27,558 nucleotides of DNA from Ophiothrix spiculata. Taxonomy: Eukaryota > Echinodermata > Ophiuroidea > Amphilepidida > Ophiotrichidae. The translations under genes were made by a program, and so were the position numbers. Shown here in pieces: positions 8,893-19,916 of this stretch. Location: assembly GCA_000969725.1 (NCBI GenBank), contig JXSR01S073654.1; one strand, written 5' to 3'. A model generated the notes under the pieces. The model ran no database searches and was not told where the DNA came from. It worked only from the letters and a program-made list of their open reading frames with translations. Position 1 is the stretch's first letter. Every line of letters starts with the position of its first letter.

Positions 8893-9344
8893 GTTGGTCA
8901 GCCTGAAGATGGTTAAGTGACACGAGGGATTACAAATACTATGTCCAAAAGGACTTGAATCCACATTTCGTAGCCTGAGTTCTGAGAAATGAATGTTATA
9001 AAAATCAAATTACTCTTTAATATCAGTTCATTTTTTCCATTAGCTTTAGTTAAAAACAATGAAGTTGTGAAGGCAAATGACGTTTGTGTTCCAGTTTAGT
9101 AAGATAAATTAGTTTCGGCTGTATCTCGCAAGGGCCTGGGTCAAAATTTCCTTGTCGCGATTTGAACGTATCAAATACCTTATTTGCACAATTTATGCAA
9201 AACTTAAAAATATCTTCCCTATAGTTAGACCTGCATTTGTGATATTAAGTGAGATGCTGGTTCTATAATAAGTGCAAGATGTGATTCAGCTTAAAATATG
9301 CAAATCAAGTATCAAATTAGCATAGTTTGTGTAAAGTTATTTTT
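8893..9344. other. Non-coding spacer after gene A
   Basis: I see no gene or clear repeat boundary here. Confidence 0.5.
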
Positions 9345-9612
9345 AGTTATAATTAAAATAAGTCTACTTTTTATCGCTTCAATGTATCCAGGTCTTTTTC
9401 ATATCGTTATCACTAAATCATGAAGGTTCGTTCAGTTCAAACGTTATGCAAATAAAACCAATTTTTGCATGAATTTTGTAACATTTTTATGCATAATCCC
9501 ATATTTGCATATCTTCTGAACTGAACGAACCTTCATAATATTTAGTGATAACAAAATGAAAAACACCTGATCACATTGTAGCGATAAAAGCACACTCATT
9601 TTAATTATATTT
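9345..9612. mobile_element. Foldback element with octamer-like motifs in the loop
   Basis: Arms of roughly 105 bases (9345-9453 and 9508-9612) are imperfect inverse copies. Both include ATAATTAAAAT, TTTTATCGCT, GTTATCACTAAAT and GAAGGTTCGTTCAGTTCA. The inner part has four POU-octamer-like sites: ATGCAAAT at 9446-9453, TTTGCAT at 9465-9471, ATGCATAA at 9489-9496 and ATTTGCAT at 9503-9510. No coding sequence is present. It is most likely a MITE; target duplication was not resolved. Confidence 0.7.
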
Positions 9613-9714
9613 AGAGTATCTAAATTTATTTTGTTTTAAGAACTTCTTCAAATTGCGTCAACAGGTTTCTTCAAAAAAGTTGATAATTTTTTTTTCTCGT
9701 AATCTCCAAAATTC

Positions 9715-9830
9715 ACGAAGTTCGGATAAAAATTCAGATATTCCCAGACTGTAGAACAAATACCTATGAAGGAATTACAAATGATAAATCAGACTTTTAG
9801 TGCTACACTCTCAATTACAGGGATTTAAAA
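9715..9830 (+). repeat. Dispersed repeat shared with the right end
   Basis: The complement of 27360-27450 matches this stretch: AAGTTCGGATAA, AGATATT, CTGTAGAAC, ATACNTATGAAGGAATTACAAA and GATAAATCAGACTT. The unit is unclassified. Confidence 0.6.
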
Positions 9831-9844
9831 TAAATCAAATGCAT

Positions 9845-9958
9845 TTAGGGACCTATCAGTTTAAGGATTAACTTTTGAATCTGAACTTCTTAATGCATTA
9901 GATCCGAATTTCAAACGTTAAGATTTAATGTTAAAGCTTCACATTGATTGGTCCCTAA
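9845..9958. mobile_element. Small foldback MITE, 114 bp
   Basis: The ends are TTAGGGACC at 9845-9853 and GGTCCCTAA at 9950-9958. The interior pairs imperfectly (TATCAGTTTAAGGATTAAC with the complement of the right arm). No protein is encoded. The target site could not be distinguished from the terminal repeat. Confidence 0.55.
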
Positions 9959-10961
9959 CTACAATCCCTTGGGGTTTATTTTAAATCCATGTAATTTAAA
10001 GTGTAGCAACAGCATAGAAGCAGCAACTTTTAACATTAACCATTTTGAGATATTATTATCGTTATTTTTAAAGATGATACTATGAGTAAAATCTATAAAC
10101 CCTATCACATATGCATGACTAAAACTGTGATAGTTTGTCACGTGTAGATAGGCAACAATTCCCCACGAACAAGGGTTGTAGCCTTAAGCCCAGCCTTTTC
10201 GTTTTGGTTGACTCTTAACTAATTTCAGTTATTTTGACAAAGTGACCAGCAAAAAAGTTTTATGTAGTTTTGCAAGCATTTTGTGTAGTGTTTTATTAAG
10301 AAACGACCTACATTTACGTGTTTTGGTGCTTTAGTGCTTTAGGTGTTTTGGTGGAGATTTAGGGAATATTGGTGGACCTTTATCGTACATTGTCAAATTG
10401 GGGGGCCGTAACGGGTCTGAGCGTGACCAAGAAAAAGGTGATTTAGGGTTGTTTTTAGAATTGAACGGTGAATCAGGTGACACCGTTTAGGGTATCAAAA
10501 ACAGCCATTTTCAAGAAATATGATACTTTTTCAAAACCTAGTGTAAAAACGGAATTGGCAAATATGGACCCAGCTGTTTTATGTAATTGTCAAGGTAGGG
10601 GTAGCGCATGTTTGATGCGAAAATATAAAATTGGTCTTGTCGTTTTTAAGATAATTAGCATAAACTGGTAAAATGATGGCGCTGTTCAAAATTTGTTTTG
10701 TCAGTAAAACCGAAACGAAGCAACTTTTTGAAATTTTTATTTCAGCAATGTATTTGTAATTATAATCTTCTATCTGCCTAAATTAATTGAAAAAGCAGAT
10801 TTCCAATTTTTGGCGGGACATTTTCGGAAAAAATGAAAATTTGATTTTTTTTTGGTTTTTTTGTTTCATATAAATTGTATTGAGTTGGTGTGTACAATTA
10901 CAAAGATAAATAATGTGGAGAATTTTGTTTTTAAAGCGGTCAAAATCATGGGTCCATATGG

Positions 10962-10962
<1 letters not shown>
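9959..10962. other. Non-coding spacer
   Basis: No exon, RNA gene or repeat boundary is supported. Short open frames around 10468-10671 and 10852-11097 have no codon-like character, and the second is extended only by a homopolymer. There is a small internal repetition of GTGCTTTAG around 10325-10345. Confidence 0.5.

Positions 10963-11036
<74 letters not shown>
10963..11036. repeat. Poly-C homopolymer, 74 bases
   Basis: An uninterrupted run of C. Such a tract is hard to sequence and copy, so its true length is uncertain. The other strand is poly-G and could form stacked quadruplexes. Confidence 0.95.
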
Positions 11037-11037
<1 letters not shown>

Positions 11038-11783
11038 TTATGCACTAACGGGATTCTAAAACAAATACACTTAAGTGTTAAGCATTATGCTCTTTAATTG
11101 CTTCAGAAATGATCTTAACTTCATAAATATTCAATAAACATACACAGAATAAGTATTACTTAAACATTTTGATATCGCTTTATTACTTATCTTTTTATGA
11201 AACTCTCATACATACAAAATCATATACAAATATAATAAATAATACAGACATATTTAAATTTATCATAAATAATATGGCAAGCATTGTATGATTTTAATCT
11301 TATTTACACAAATTTACAAGTACTGTGTATTTCGGAACATATAATCATACAGCAGGTGAATAAATACAATGTCTCTCGCTTTTGAGTCAAATTTCACTTG
11401 GAATTCGAATGATGTTGATTTTAACTTTCATGTAATGTGAACTAAAGAAAATTCTTCTAGTGAGATGTTTTATAAAAAGTGACACACAATTAACATAATA
11501 TTGGGGTTTTTTTTCAAATACGAGGACAAGGGATCACGTTTGGGTATAAGCGAACATTTTGACAAAAGAAATTGCTACGTTTTTAAAAAGTTACCAAAAC
11601 CAGGTCAGAAACAAGTGTATTTGAAATATTATTTATCCCAAGGTATGTGAAATCATCCAAAGGTAAAGTGCTCAACTAAAAATGGGACCTATATAGAATA
11701 CGATATTGGATTTCTTTGATATAACTACATAGTTCTACAAATTTGTTTCGTAAGCGAGCCTCACTCATCAGAAGCACAAAATA
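11037..11783. other. Non-coding spacer
   Basis: AT-rich sequence with no recognised gene or repeat. Confidence 0.5.
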
Positions 11784-12036
11784 TATGTGATGGCTCACGT
11801 GCACCCGAAAGGGGGGGGGGCTTTTCGAGAAACTGATGAAAATAGGCAGCAAAAAAATAAAGAAAATAATAAGAATTTCCGGCAGATTTTCTGTTGTAAA
11901 ATGTTATTGCCTTGATCAATTTTAACAAGTAATGTGTCATTCTAAAGCTTAGAATATGCTTTAGCAAATGAAATGATAAAATCAAAATTGATATAATCTG
12001 CAAAGTCCCCCCTTTCGGGATGAGCCATCACATATA
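11784..12036. mobile_element. MITE with TATA-flanked inverted ends
   Basis: TATGTGATGGCTCA near 11784-11797 is repeated in inverse at 12021-12034. The arms continue inward through CCCGAAAGGGGGG on the left and CCCCCCTTTCGGG on the right, about 35 bases in all. TA flanks each side, consistent with a TA target duplication. The left G run (10 bases) differs in length from the right (6). Confidence 0.7.
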
Positions 12037-12049
12037 CACACTAGCCCAC

Positions 12050-12055
12050 TTTATT
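12050..12055 (-). terminator. Candidate polyadenylation signal of gene B
   Basis: AATAAA on the minus strand about 380 bases after gene B's stop. It is not conserved with gene A, and other A-rich hexamers nearby could serve. Confidence 0.25.
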
Positions 12056-12432
12056 TCAATCATTTCCAAAACATTTTAAAAGCCAACATGAGAAACAGGT
12101 ATATACACCGTATTGTATACGCTTTCTAATATATTTTTTAAGCATTTTTAAAAAGTTAACTTATATTTAGTTGTTTTGGTACTTTTGAAGTTGAATTTTA
12201 CCAAATTCAAGCAAAACTCGACTTTACGTATCCGTCCTTTGGTCTTACCAAATTAATTTATATTTGAACCATCTCCATAATTTGTTTAAAGATTGACGGA
12301 GATTTTCTGTTACAAATGCAAGATATTTCAACGTGAAATTCTATACAATAAGTGTATCATTTTGTAAGTTTTTAACGTATGCGATTAAACACCACGGTCA
12401 CTTTATCGGTTCATACTTAATTGTTCAATTGT

Positions 12433-14669
12433 TCAAACAGCAATCTTTAAGTTTTCTGCTGGAGAGGATATCTGTGGAGCTGCTCTGCTAACCAGATTCG
12501 CACCCGCAACTGGGGGAAAGTTGAACACTGTAGGTTGCGGGTAGCAAGCCGTCACATTGGTCAAAGCTGATGAGCGGTAATACTGATAGTAAGCTGCATG
12601 ATATCCGGGAAACGCGTATGGAGATGGAACGGTGGAATAAGGATAACCTGCAGATAGTCCGTATGATGGAAAAGGAGAGGTAGTAGGAGTACGTGAATAT
12701 AAAGCCGGGTACTGTGAGTAGATACCTGGTGGAGAACAACACGGAAGAAAACATAAACTCGCACATGGTGGTGATGGTACGCTTGATGTCTCAATAGCGG
12801 TTTGTCTCTTATCAGCAGAAGTTGAAAGAGTGCACGTTTTTGGTGAAGGTGAAGGACTTGAATCTTGCAGGAGATCTGTGGAAGCTGCCGAAGAAGCAAC
12901 ACTCGATGGTCGTGAGTCTGTCTCAGATCCAGGACTACCAGATGACACGCTCTCTGAATCTGTTCCTTGACGCTTTCCTTGACGTCTTTGACGAGCACGT
13001 CTGTTCTGAAACCACACCTGAAATGAGATGAAACAAAAAAGGTACATTAAAATGACATAAATTTTAAAACATAGTTACATGGCAACATTTATTATTATAA
13101 GCTTATATACATCTTAGAAAGAAAATTTTACAAAAGCAGCTGATACTACGCAAGGATATAAAATATTTTGGACGACTGCTACTTAATGATCTTATTTTGT
13201 TGACAATAGTCACATTTGTCAGAAAGTGTATTCAGCAAAAATATCTTTATTTTGATAACATTGAAACCAATTTCATATCAAGTAAATATGAAAGAGCTTA
13301 ACAAATATTACAAGAAACCGTTGTGAACTCATTTTTGCATATATTTAAAATTGTAACATTATCGTGTTTGTCGCGCTTTATAATAGGTTAATATGAATGT
13401 CGAACATCACATCATTGGTCGAACATTAACATACTAGGGTCATTCCAATCTCAAATGTCACAAACGTTACCGAAATGTTACACGATCCTGCCCTTGAATT
13501 TGAATGAGCTTGAGTTATCTTCAAGGGCTGCTCCATACCTGGAAGATATCCAAAGCTCATTCGAATTGAAGGACAAGAACATGTGACATTTTGGTAACGT
13601 TTGTGACATTTGAGATTGGAAAGACCCAATAAGTTTAAAAAATCAAAAACACGATTGATATTATAGGCTTATAATATTACCGTATTTTCTTTTTACTTCA
13701 ATAAAAGAAATCAAAATTACCTGAACTCTAGCCTCTGTCAAATCAATAGCATCTGCCAAAGTATCTCGAGTGTTGATATCAGGGTACTGGTTGGTTGCAA
13801 ATATCGCCTCCATACTGGCTAGTTGTTCTGGGGTGTAGATGGTACGTGTACGACGACGGCGGTTACGGGGTGTGCACAACTGATGGTCTGACGGGGAAGA
13901 TGGTGTGGTAGATGTAGGATCTGTCAAAAGAAAATGGAAATAAGAATATGTAAATCTCAACTAAGTGTAATATTCAGATTCAGTATTCTCTACAGAAAAC
14001 AAGATAATATTTAAAAGTAAAGTGGAAGGCATTGTTTACAAAGGATCTATGAGAAGAAAATAGAAGCATGTACATAATAACCACGGTCTCACGTATTTTC
14101 CAGCTTTAGATTTTAAATAAGCAATATTTTTTCTCAAATATTAGCATTCTTAATACATTGTACAAGTGTTGTAAATTTGAAGAGGAAGAAAACGTAAATT
14201 CAGAAAATATATACTTTTACGTAATTAAAAATACAATTTCCGAGTTAAGAATCAATATCGTATTTTGCTTAAACACCAAACATTAGTTAAGAGAACATTC
14301 TTTGCATATTATTACGCCTTTTTAACACTTATGCTTTAACATCGTTTTCGTAACAGTTTTGGAACTTGAACACTGGTGTCCATTACGTGTTCAATAACAT
14401 ACAATTGATGCATTATAATCATGGATGTAATTGTGTGCAAAAAGTGTTTTCTTCATTTATGCCTGGCGTGAAGGCAAAACAAGATACCGTATTTTCCAAT
14501 CTCTAAAATTATATTAAAAATCATTCTTGCATTTAAAAAACAATTTGTACAAACCTTGACTATCCATTCCCAGAATGTCTTCGATGTGAAATGATGGACT
14601 CAGCTTTGACTGACTGGTAGTAGACATATCACTGGATGCGAGATGAGATGCACTGGATATGACAGACAT
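12433..14669 (-). CDS. PRD-class Q50 homeobox protein with eh1 motif (gene B)
   Basis: Complement of join 12433-13017, 13721-13920, 14555-14669; 299 aa. Structure matches gene A: intron 1 phase 1 (13921-14554), intron 2 phase 0 in the homeodomain at 46/47 (13018-13720), all GT-AG. An in-frame TGA lies a few codons before the ATG. Residues 27-33 are FHIEDIL, a full eh1 consensus (F-x-I-x-x-I-L) expected to bind Groucho/TLE. The homeodomain is residues 60-119 and differs from gene A at only two places (Ile for Val at 19, Val for Ile at 45). Three residues (Ser-Pro-Ala in gene A) are absent before it. The tail keeps YPYSTVPSPYAFPG and AAYYQYYRSSALTNVTACY, while the Ser/Pro linker and the stretch before it are much more diverged. 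It is predicted to be a nuclear DNA-binding repressor; family is PRD-class without paired domain, possibly Mix/Sebox or phb/pmar1-like. Both copies look intact. Confidence 0.93.
13437..13627. mobile_element. Long-hairpin MITE in intron 2 of gene B
   Basis: The 191-base element starts GGGTCATTCCAATCTC and ends with the inverse of GGGTCTTTCCAATCTC. Arms of about 75-80 bases pair nearly perfectly through AAATGTCACAAACGTTACC. Gene A has nothing like it in intron 2, so it inserted after the duplication or was lost there. In the primary transcript it would make a stable double-stranded RNA. No protein is encoded. Confidence 0.85.
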
Positions 14670-14924
14670 GATACAGCACCAGATGAAATCCAATGATGAT
14701 AATCAAAATCAAAAAGATGAGTAAGTTCCTCGCACAGATTGTGATTTGAAACAATTTACAGCAAATATGACGATGTGATCAGTTTGATGTCTTGATACGA
14801 AATGATACCTGTTCTGCATCCAGTAACTTTATTCAGTCACATCATCTAGTAAATAACGCGGGTCTCCTTTGAATCAACTGATAATCACTATCTATTTAGC
14901 ACGGTGCCTGTGTTCGTCAACAAG

Positions 14925-14930
14925 TTTATA
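14925..14930 (-). promoter_or_regulatory. Candidate TATA box of gene B
   Basis: TATAAA on the minus strand, about 255 bases before the ATG and about 20 bases before the conserved ACCGTGCTAAATAGATAG. Gene A has CATAAA at the matching place. Confidence 0.45.
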
Positions 14931-14951
14931 ACCAAACCTCTTGTAACGTTG

Positions 14952-15114
14952 GATGGTCAAAGCGCACCGCAGTAAGTGCCGTCCGGAGTGCGATGTTCTG
15001 ATTGCGCATTGGTAAAAGTTTTATTTACCTGCGTTGATGAGATTACAGGCGGTGGTTTTAATGAGACCAATTAATTTACCAATTGCTCATATTAATTGCA
15101 TTAATCTGCGTGTG
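14952..15114 (-). promoter_or_regulatory. Proximal regulatory module of gene B
   Basis: Minus-strand counterpart of 4401-4572. It shares CACACGCAGATT, GCAATTAATATGAGCAATT, GGTAAATTAATT, ACCACCGCCT, AACGCAGGT, TTTTACCAATGCGCAATC and CTTTGACCAT. One difference is CTCATTAAA where gene A and both orphan modules have CTCATCAAT. Duplication of the genes therefore included this control region, ending near 15114 and 4401. Confidence 0.6.
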
Positions 15115-15120
15115 ACTGTA

Positions 15121-15644
15121 TGCTAACGGAAAATGTTTGCAGCCAAGGATCGTAAACTATCGAGTTTCTAGAAAATTGTGTCAATCAAAAAATTTGTTAT
15201 TTATTTATTTATTTATTTAATTTGTTTCCAAATTTGTTTATGTATTTACTTATATTTTTTATTGATTTATATAATTTTCATTTTGGCTACCGACAATCAC
15301 ATTTATTTGCAAGATCGTGTAAACGTCATATATTTGTGCATCCATGAACATAGTGAAGGGGTTTCGAACCTTCTTCTTGTGTCTTGATCTATCTATAAGG
15401 GACTGGGCTATATTCCCCCTGCTACTTTTCTAACTGATAGTCGTAAATGAGTTGATAGAACATGTTTAAATTAATATAACCTTCCAGTTTCCCCTGAATG
15501 GAATACTGGAATAATTGCAATTCTTTATACCAACTTGAATTTTTAATCCGGGTACAAAAATAGTTTTAGATCATTTCTACGCCTGTGATGGTCAAATTAA
15601 TTATTTTTTGATTGAATCGTTTCTTTTCGAATATTATATATATA
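15121..15644. other. Non-coding spacer with TTTA microsatellite
   Basis: A (TTTA)n run lies around 15198-15220. No exon is supported; the open frame beginning at 15178 is made of the microsatellite and AT-rich sequence. Confidence 0.5.
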
Positions 15645-15964
15645 ACAGTCCGAGCAATATCGGTTCGTTTGAACCAGATCTGGAACAATATGCATTGCAC
15701 TAAAGACAATTTTAAATCGATTTTATTTTTATTATAGATTGTATTTTTTGGCAATATTTGTTCTTAGTGAACGATGTTATATCTTTAGTTAAAAAACCTA
15801 ACGACAGATAGTTAAAAACTCACGGTAGATGTTTAGGCAATATCTTAAAGGTTACAAAAACGACAAGAAAATAAACTCACCCAAGAACAAAACCCACAAA
15901 CATGCCAAATTCTGTTTCAGCCTCTGGTTCGACCGAACCAGATCTGGTTCGTTGCCCGGACTGT
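15645..15964. mobile_element. MITE with ACAGTCCG ends
   Basis: ACAGTCCGAGCAA at 15645-15657 and the inverse of ACAGTCCGGGCAA at 15952-15964 bound a 320-base element. Both subterminal regions carry the palindrome CCAGATCTGG with GGTTCG and GAACC repeats. There is no coding sequence. The target duplication is unresolved. Confidence 0.7.
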
Positions 15965-16212
15965 TTACATTGTGTTGAGAATAGGTTAGATTGATCTTTT
16001 AAATATATTAACTGGAAAATCTTTAACGCTGGACATGTAGTCACACCATACACACTAAATGAAACGGGTGCGTTCTAATTTTTAACATCAGAAGGGGTTC
16101 AACTATTTTAACTTTATCTTAAGGGGTGAAAGCACATCACTCATTGTTGCATTTTTGCGAATTTATTTTGTACCATAACTTTTGAACAAAGTGCTTAAAG
16201 TTAATAAAAGTA
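15965..16212. other. Non-coding sequence before the gap
   Basis: No recognisable feature. The bases preceding the gap are not repeated elsewhere in the window as far as I can see. Confidence 0.4.
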
Positions 16213-17157
16213 NNNNNNNNNNNNNNNNNNNNNNNNNNNNNNNNNNNNNNNNNNNNNNNNNNNNNNNNNNNNNNNNNNNNNNNNNNNNNNNNNNNNNNNN
16301 NNNNNNNNNNNNNNNNNNNNNNNNNNNNNNNNNNNNNNNNNNNNNNNNNNNNNNNNNNNNNNNNNNNNNNNNNNNNNNNNNNNNNNNNNNNNNNNNNNNN
16401 NNNNNNNNNNNNNNNNNNNNNNNNNNNNNNNNNNNNNNNNNNNNNNNNNNNNNNNNNNNNNNNNNNNNNNNNNNNNNNNNNNNNNNNNNNNNNNNNNNNN
16501 NNNNNNNNNNNNNNNNNNNNNNNNNNNNNNNNNNNNNNNNNNNNNNNNNNNNNNNNNNNNNNNNNNNNNNNNNNNNNNNNNNNNNNNNNNNNNNNNNNNN
16601 NNNNNNNNNNNNNNNNNNNNNNNNNNNNNNNNNNNNNNNNNNNNNNNNNNNNNNNNNNNNNNNNNNNNNNNNNNNNNNNNNNNNNNNNNNNNNNNNNNNN
16701 NNNNNNNNNNNNNNNNNNNNNNNNNNNNNNNNNNNNNNNNNNNNNNNNNNNNNNNNNNNNNNNNNNNNNNNNNNNNNNNNNNNNNNNNNNNNNNNNNNNN
16801 NNNNNNNNNNNNNNNNNNNNNNNNNNNNNNNNNNNNNNNNNNNNNNNNNNNNNNNNNNNNNNNNNNNNNNNNNNNNNNNNNNNNNNNNNNNNNNNNNNNN
16901 NNNNNNNNNNNNNNNNNNNNNNNNNNNNNNNNNNNNNNNNNNNNNNNNNNNNNNNNNNNNNNNNNNNNNNNNNNNNNNNNNNNNNNNNNNNNNNNNNNNN
17001 NNNNNNNNNNNNNNNNNNNNNNNNNNNNNNNNNNNNNNNNNNNNNNNNNNNNNNNNNNNNNNNNNNNNNNNNNNNNNNNNNNNNNNNNNNNNNNNNNNNN
17101 NNNNNNNNNNNNNNNNNNNNNNNNNNNNNNNNNNNNNNNNNNNNNNNNNNNNNNNNN
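16213..17157. other. Assembly gap (945 N)
   Basis: Unknown bases; nothing can be called. An apparent long reading frame across it is an artefact. The sequence right after the gap is an exact repeat of 19515-19609. Confidence 0.99.
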
Positions 17158-17252
17158 TTTATTCCGTGAAAATCTTAAAAATAAATTGAATAATGCTTGC
17201 CTTCTTCCGCTTTTTACGGAAGCGTGATTAGTGTACGTTTTTATCTCAGAAT
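17158..17252. repeat. 95-bp exact direct repeat, first copy (gap edge)
   Basis: Identical to 19515-19609 over 95 bases. It includes a CTTCCG/CGGAAG hairpin. The copy begins exactly at the gap boundary, so the repeat may extend into unsequenced DNA or reflect an assembly duplication. Confidence 0.85.
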
Positions 17253-18096
17253 ATTATTTCATAAATATTCATTTCATTTAGAGTGTAGAATGAAATAGTG
17301 AAAGTTACGTGTGTAATTCATAATTCTGATGTGATGTGACAAAATCCTCATCTCTTTTCTAGCTAAATAAAGCGAAAATACACCATTAATGTATGCTGAA
17401 AATTTTATTTGATTCTGATCATTCAATTTCAAGTTACAATCTTTTCAGTAGGATCTTTGGTTGTGATTACTGTCGGGCCTGACAGTAAATTAGAAATTGA
17501 CACTTTTCTAACTTTTCTCAAAATTTATAAGCCTATTTTAAAACAACGGTTTGCGGTTTTGTATAACATAAACCAGTCATGGATTCTTTTAAGCTAAAAA
17601 ATCAATTTTGAAAGAGGTGACCTTGAGGATGAAAAGTGGATCATAAATTACCCCGATTTCTCAATTTTAGACATAATGAGTGGATTATTTTTTTCTTTTT
17701 CTTGGTTTCAATCTTTTTCAAGCTTCATTAGAGCATTGCCATATATTTTTGAAGTAGAATTTTAGCTACTTTTGTTTATTTAAATTATGAAACCAATTAT
17801 TATTCAAGGTATGGTACCGGTATATAATTTTAGGGTGTGTGTTAGAACGTTTTTTCTCAGTATATTTAAAATTTTTAATGAAAGTGTTGTTTCATTTTAC
17901 TAAGTTAAACAAATAATAAATGTTTAATGGTGAGTTTACTCGAAAGCATATTTTCATGAGGTGACTCTGTGATCCGTCATATCGAAGGTACCTTAAAGGT
18001 CCCAGAACCAAATTTGATATTTTGGCTTCATCTTTGAAGTGTTTTCTATCATATTAATCAGGTTCCAACATAAAAAAAAAACTCAGTACAAAACCT
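17253..18096. other. Non-coding spacer
   Basis: AT-rich, no supported gene. The short open frame at 17409-17597 shows no recognisable domain or splice context. Confidence 0.5.
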
Positions 18097-18875
18097 TTAA
18101 GGCTACAGTCCCTAAATGGGTCCCGCTCGACTGAACGTCATCTTTACTGCACTGAAGTTTTTACCTACTTACACATATCAGAATATCACAAATTTTGGCG
18201 TACATATAAAATAGAGTCTCTAGTTTATACATGGATCTTTACTAGTGATTTCACGTCATTATCAAGGTCAAAATGACATCAATAAACTTCTTCGAAAAGT
18301 TGACGCCTTTTTCGCCGAAACCTCAAAATTTCATGATGTTCGAACCATTCAGTGTTTTTCAAATTTTGACAGATTGTAGGCTTGCATGCTTGATACTTCT
18401 TATTGAATTACAAATACTATTTTATACATATGTGGTGTTTATTTTGAATGATAATGTAACAAACCCGCGTTGTTTTGGCTGAAAACCGGACGTGAATTAC
18501 GACTCTGAGATCGGCCTGTTTGTGCTGTGAATTGCCTGTTTTTAGTGTCTACATTATCTACATTTTGTCTGATATACGCATTGGCATAATTTACTTACAA
18601 ATTGAGCAATCTATTGAGGCAAAAATTTCACTTTTTATGTAAACAAAAGAAAAATACGGCATTCTAATGTTTATGTTTTAGAATTTAGTTCACGATCTCA
18701 ACGCTGGCTTGATACCTCAGCGGTAGATCCCTCGCTTCGTAATGCATGACTAACCCCTGCCATAATCCATGGTTCGAGTCCCCGCAAATGCAGTGGAAAC
18801 TATAATCTTTTCATGTTTAAAAATAGTTAAGATTCACATTTTCCTGGGCATATGCATACCGTCATTTACTCTTAA
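18097..18875 (+). mobile_element. TTAA-bounded repeat with tRNA-like promoter (copy 2)
   Basis: Starts TTAAGGCTACAGTCCC and ends near CTCTTAA (TTAA at 18872-18875). It is the longest uninterrupted copy and gives empty sites for the insertions in copies 1 and 3. It contains an A box TACCTCAGCGG at 18713-18723 and B box GGTTCGAGTCC at 18771-18781. Segment 18250-18560 is shared with copy 3 but missing in copy 1. A frame at 18273-18482 lies within the repeat and is not a gene. Confidence 0.65.
18713..18781 (+). repeat. tRNA-like pol III boxes (copy 2)
   Basis: A and B boxes as in copy 1, with the same CTTCGTAA central loop. The A box has TACCTCAGCGG and lacks the consensus G at position 3, so promoter strength may be reduced. 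Confidence 0.65.
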
Positions 18876-19514
18876 ACTCGATTTTCTCATAACTATTGCT
18901 TTCCGAATCAGCCTTTTACCAATTTTAATGTAGCTGTTCAACCGAACATACAATAACCAAAAGCAAGGTGTCATTTTACAGCAGGGGCATTGGACAAGTT
19001 CAACATCATCCCTAAACCTTTCCCCAAACATTTTGAGATTTTCACATCATTTGAAGTATTAGCTGTAATAATGACAGCATGGAAAGTTGAAGGTGAAAGG
19101 AATGTTTTACAAACAAATCTTTGGCTCTTTCTTAATATATATCATCAATAAATACGTTTAGAGAATAGCCTCATACCCAATGTCACCAAACAAACAAAAT
19201 TATTTTTTTATTTCTGAAGGTTTTGATCAAAAATTTCCCGATATCTGGTAATCGACTGCTATTTTAAAACATTACGGAGTGTAAATCATCCATAAATAAA
19301 AAAAGATTGAAATTTTGTCCAATTGCTCCTTACAGATTAGACCAAAATATCAATTTTGATTTTTGGAACCCTAATGTATCTTTCGCTATCACATATTGAA
19401 AAGCAATTCAAGATTCACCCACGTTTTAGGCTACATATTACTAGTATAGGTCTGTAAGCGTTACATGTGTAATCATTTGAAAGGTAAAATTGTACAATGG
19501 CGTAAAATCCAAAC
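18876..19514. other. Non-coding spacer
   Basis: No recognised gene, RNA or repeat. Confidence 0.45.
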
Positions 19515-19609
19515 TTTATTCCGTGAAAATCTTAAAAATAAATTGAATAATGCTTGCCTTCTTCCGCTTTTTACGGAAGCGTGATTAGTGTACGTTTTTA
19601 TCTCAGAAT
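19515..19609. repeat. 95-bp exact direct repeat, second copy
   Basis: Matches 17158-17252 base for base. Flanks differ on the right; on the left the other copy is hidden by the gap. Confidence 0.85.
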
Positions 19610-19916
19610 TCACATATGTATATATACATGTAGGGCCCACGTATTTAATGACAGAAATGGGTTATTTAAACATTCCATGTCCACTTATTTGCCTTTGGCA
19701 CTACCCTACAAATACAAAATAATTTGAGTCATTTCAATCTCATTTAGATAGGTTTGTTTAAAATAAATTACCAGTTAAGTCAAAATATTTTTAGCATCTT
19801 AGAAATATCTTGATCCTGTTGACACTGTCCTAGGATTTTTTTGTAAAGAACTTATATTTTGAAGAAATCACTTCTTTTACAAAGTTGTTTTCTCATTTCC
19901 GATAGATATGACGAAT
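19610..19916. other. Non-coding spacer
   Basis: No supported feature. Confidence 0.4.

Noticed and set aside
10852..11097. Open frame with a long polyproline run
   Set aside because: The proline run is just the poly-C tract read in one frame; no flanking coding signal.
13426..13629. 67-codon minus-strand frame in gene B intron 2
   Set aside because: It coincides with the hairpin MITE and its symmetrical ends.
16182..17189. Long open frame across the gap
   Set aside because: Nearly all codons are N; it has no sequence content.
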